Shown here: piece after piece, positions 62,891 to 64,000 of the stretch | How the letters are laid out: each line of letters opens with the position of its first letter | Position numbering within the stretch: the stretch's first letter is position 1 | Assembly: GCA_947085425.1 (NCBI GenBank) | Contig: CAMTWK010000021.1 | Location: 62,001 to 126,000 of the forward strand | Length of the DNA stretch: 64,000 bases | Direction of reading: 5' to 3' | Source of the DNA: UKL13-2 sp947085425 | GTDB taxonomy: Bacteria; Pseudomonadota; Gammaproteobacteria; Burkholderiales; Usitatibacteraceae | Translations under genes and position numbers: made by a program | Notes under the pieces: generated by a model | What the model saw: the letters and a program-made list of their open reading frames with translations, nothing else | Told to the model about the DNA's origin: nothing | Database searches by the model: none

Positions 62891-63880
62891 TTACTGCAAA
62901 GGCACCGCACCCACCAGCGGGCGTTTTTCCATGGTCCACTGATGCAACGAGCCGTCATATTGCCTGACACTTTGGTTGCCCAGTACCTCGGACAGAATGA
63001 ACCATGGCAGACCGGACTGCGAGCCGGTGTTGCAATACACCACCGCCGGCACCGCGGAGTCGATTCCCTGCGCAGACAGCACGGCCTTGTAGGTGTTGGC
63101 CGAGAGCATTTTCAGCGCACCACCGGCCATGCGGAAGGTGGTGTCGGGCGACAACGACTTGGCCCCATCGAGGTGGCCAAAGCCTTGCACCGTGTCACGC
63201 TTCACCAGACCAAAAAATTGCGGAAGTTCACGGCCATCGATCAACGTGGCGTGCTTTTTTTTCTGGATGTCGGCAACGTCCTGTGAGTCGGCAAGGTACC
63301 GTGCGGACTGATCCGAGGTGGACTTCCAATTGCCCGTTTTGCTGGCAGGGGTGTCGGTGGCATAAGCCAAACCATCCAGCAGCCATGCCGCCATGCCGCC
63401 GTCAAGGAAGGAAATATTGGTCTCGCCATAAACTTTGAACTGCCAGTACATGCGCATCGCGTCGTTCAGGTCAGATACGTCCAGGCCGATGGGAACAATC
63501 ACAATTGGCTTTGCCGCATCAATCCCCGCGTTTTGCACAATTTTTTCAAAATCGGCCCGCTCGGGAATCATAAATTTCAGATTCAGCTCACCGATTTTGC
63601 GATCGACACGTACAAATTTTGACTCCAGCAGGCGAGAGCCGGGAATGTGACCGCCGATTTCCTCAATCGTTTTTTTGCCGGTTTTGGCATCCGTTGATAT
63701 CTCCGGCTTGGTGGTGAATGACTTCACGTTGCGACGAATTTCCACCACTTGTACTTTATCGAGATTGGCCGACAGCCATTTGCTGTCCACCAGAGGCCCC
63801 GGCAGGGTGTTTGCCTGTGCTGCCAGCATGCTGCATGCCAGAGCCACGGTGGCGGTGAATTGAATAAATTGTTTTTTCAT
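62891..63880 (-). CDS. periplasmic two-domain rhodanese-like sulfurtransferase
   Basis: A 329-residue exported protein with signal peptide about 1-23 (ATVALACSMLAAQA). Two rhodanese domains are present: the first (about 30-170, GGHIPGSRLLESKFVRVD) lacks an active-site Cys loop. The second has the Cys in VVYCNTGSQSG, the catalytic loop. It would move sulfane sulfur to an acceptor such as cyanide or thiols. It begins 3 bases after the stop of a preceding gene on the same strand (GGAG ribosome site overlapping that gene's end). Confidence 0.92.
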   Translation of the reverse strand: MKKQFIQFTATVALACSMLAAQANTLPGPLVDSKWLSANLDKVQVVEIRRNVKSFTTKPEISTDAKTGKKTIEEIGGHIPGSRLLESKFVRVDRKIGELNLKFMIPERADFEKIVQNAGIDAAKPIVIVPIGLDVSDLNDAMRMYWQFKVYGETNISFLDGGMAAWLLDGLAYATDTPASKTGNWKSTSDQSARYLADSQDVADIQKKKHATLIDGRELPQFFGLVKRDTVQGFGHLDGAKSLSPDTTFRMAGGALKMLSANTYKAVLSAQGIDSAVPAVVYCNTGSQSGLPWFILSEVLGNQSVRQYDGSLHQWTMEKRPLVGAVPLQ

Positions 63881-63883
63881 AAA

Positions 63884-64000
63884 TTACTCCAGGTTGGCGG
63901 GCGCAGGTAAGTGGCCCAGTTGCATGATTCGTTGTGGCAAGGATGCCGTGCATTCGGTTACAACATCCAGGCAACGGTCCTCAAAAGTTGTTTCACGATC
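63884..64000 (-). CDS. partial gene, C-terminus only
   Basis: An open frame runs from the window edge to a TAA at 63884, with 38 codons visible (LDVVTECTASLPQRIMQLG). It ends 3 bases before the rhodanese ATG and its last codons overlap that gene's GGAG ribosome site, so they are likely one operon. No family can be named from this tail. Confidence 0.6.
   Translation of the reverse strand, partial: DRETTFEDRCLDVVTECTASLPQRIMQLGHLPAPANLE

Noticed and set aside
1..64000. tRNA, rRNA, CRISPR array, prophage or restriction-modification genes
   Set aside because: I looked for cloverleaf-like sequences, regularly spaced repeats, phage structural genes and methylase motifs and found none I can support.

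Overview
The window comes from a Gram-negative proteobacterium. It carries outer-membrane genes (an Omp85/BamA-type barrel, a TonB-dependent receptor), a lysophospholipid flippase, Tat and Sec exported proteins and a bacterial-type glutaminyl-tRNA synthetase. The gene families present (DUF3422, single-chain indolepyruvate:ferredoxin oxidoreductase, a PhoH-PIN protein, ANR/FNR-like boxes) fit a betaproteobacterium best, but the exact lineage is inference. No rRNA, tRNA, CRISPR array, prophage or complete insertion sequence was found. Nearly all of the window is ordinary chromosome.

Layout. 1-602: four REP-like hairpins, with a small GIY-YIG nuclease gene between the first two. 684-9390: housekeeping and metabolism (PaiB-like flavoprotein, GlnS, UMF1-type MFS, ketopantoate reductase-like enzyme, glyoxalase I), a secreted cytochrome c/Ig-like/FG-GAP fusion and an S41 protease lipoprotein. 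9670-13301: one very large 2-oxoacid:ferredoxin oxidoreductase gene with its own terminator. 13353-22000: small membrane protein, LplT, PhoH-PIN plus an exported unknown, BCP-type peroxiredoxin, ArnD-like deacetylase, truncated haemoglobin, a saccharopine-dehydrogenase-like reductase and a Tat-exported epimerase-like protein.

22185-27264 looks like a low-oxygen survival cluster: four universal stress proteins, an Hsp20 chaperone, an MFS transporter and a cysteine-less glutaredoxin-like protein. Four TTGAY-N4-RTCAA sequences (FNR/ANR-type sites) lie in the promoter regions. 27357-37464: Omp85-type barrel, lipase-like hydrolase, DUF3422, a chemoreceptor, an orphan histidine kinase, RhlE and a tiny membrane protein. 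37593-46702: an orphan peptide-binding protein, a short inverted-repeat element, a TPR-GGDEF diguanylate cyclase, GNAT, DUF885 peptidase, alanine dehydrogenase, a frameshifted gene and a small conserved protein.

46994-56900 is a one-strand catabolic and uptake operon: LivK-type binding protein, a secreted polyhydroxyalkanoate-depolymerase-like esterase, LivG, LivF, LivH, LivM, a broken thiolase start, an acyl-CoA synthetase and a 2-hydroxyacyl-CoA-lyase-like ThDP enzyme. The gene order suggests extracellular release, import, CoA activation and cleavage of a hydroxy-acid substrate. 57190-64000: TonB-dependent receptor, TetR regulator, alpha/beta hydrolase, beta-CASP RNA nuclease-like protein, a periplasmic two-domain rhodanese and the tail of one more gene at the right edge.
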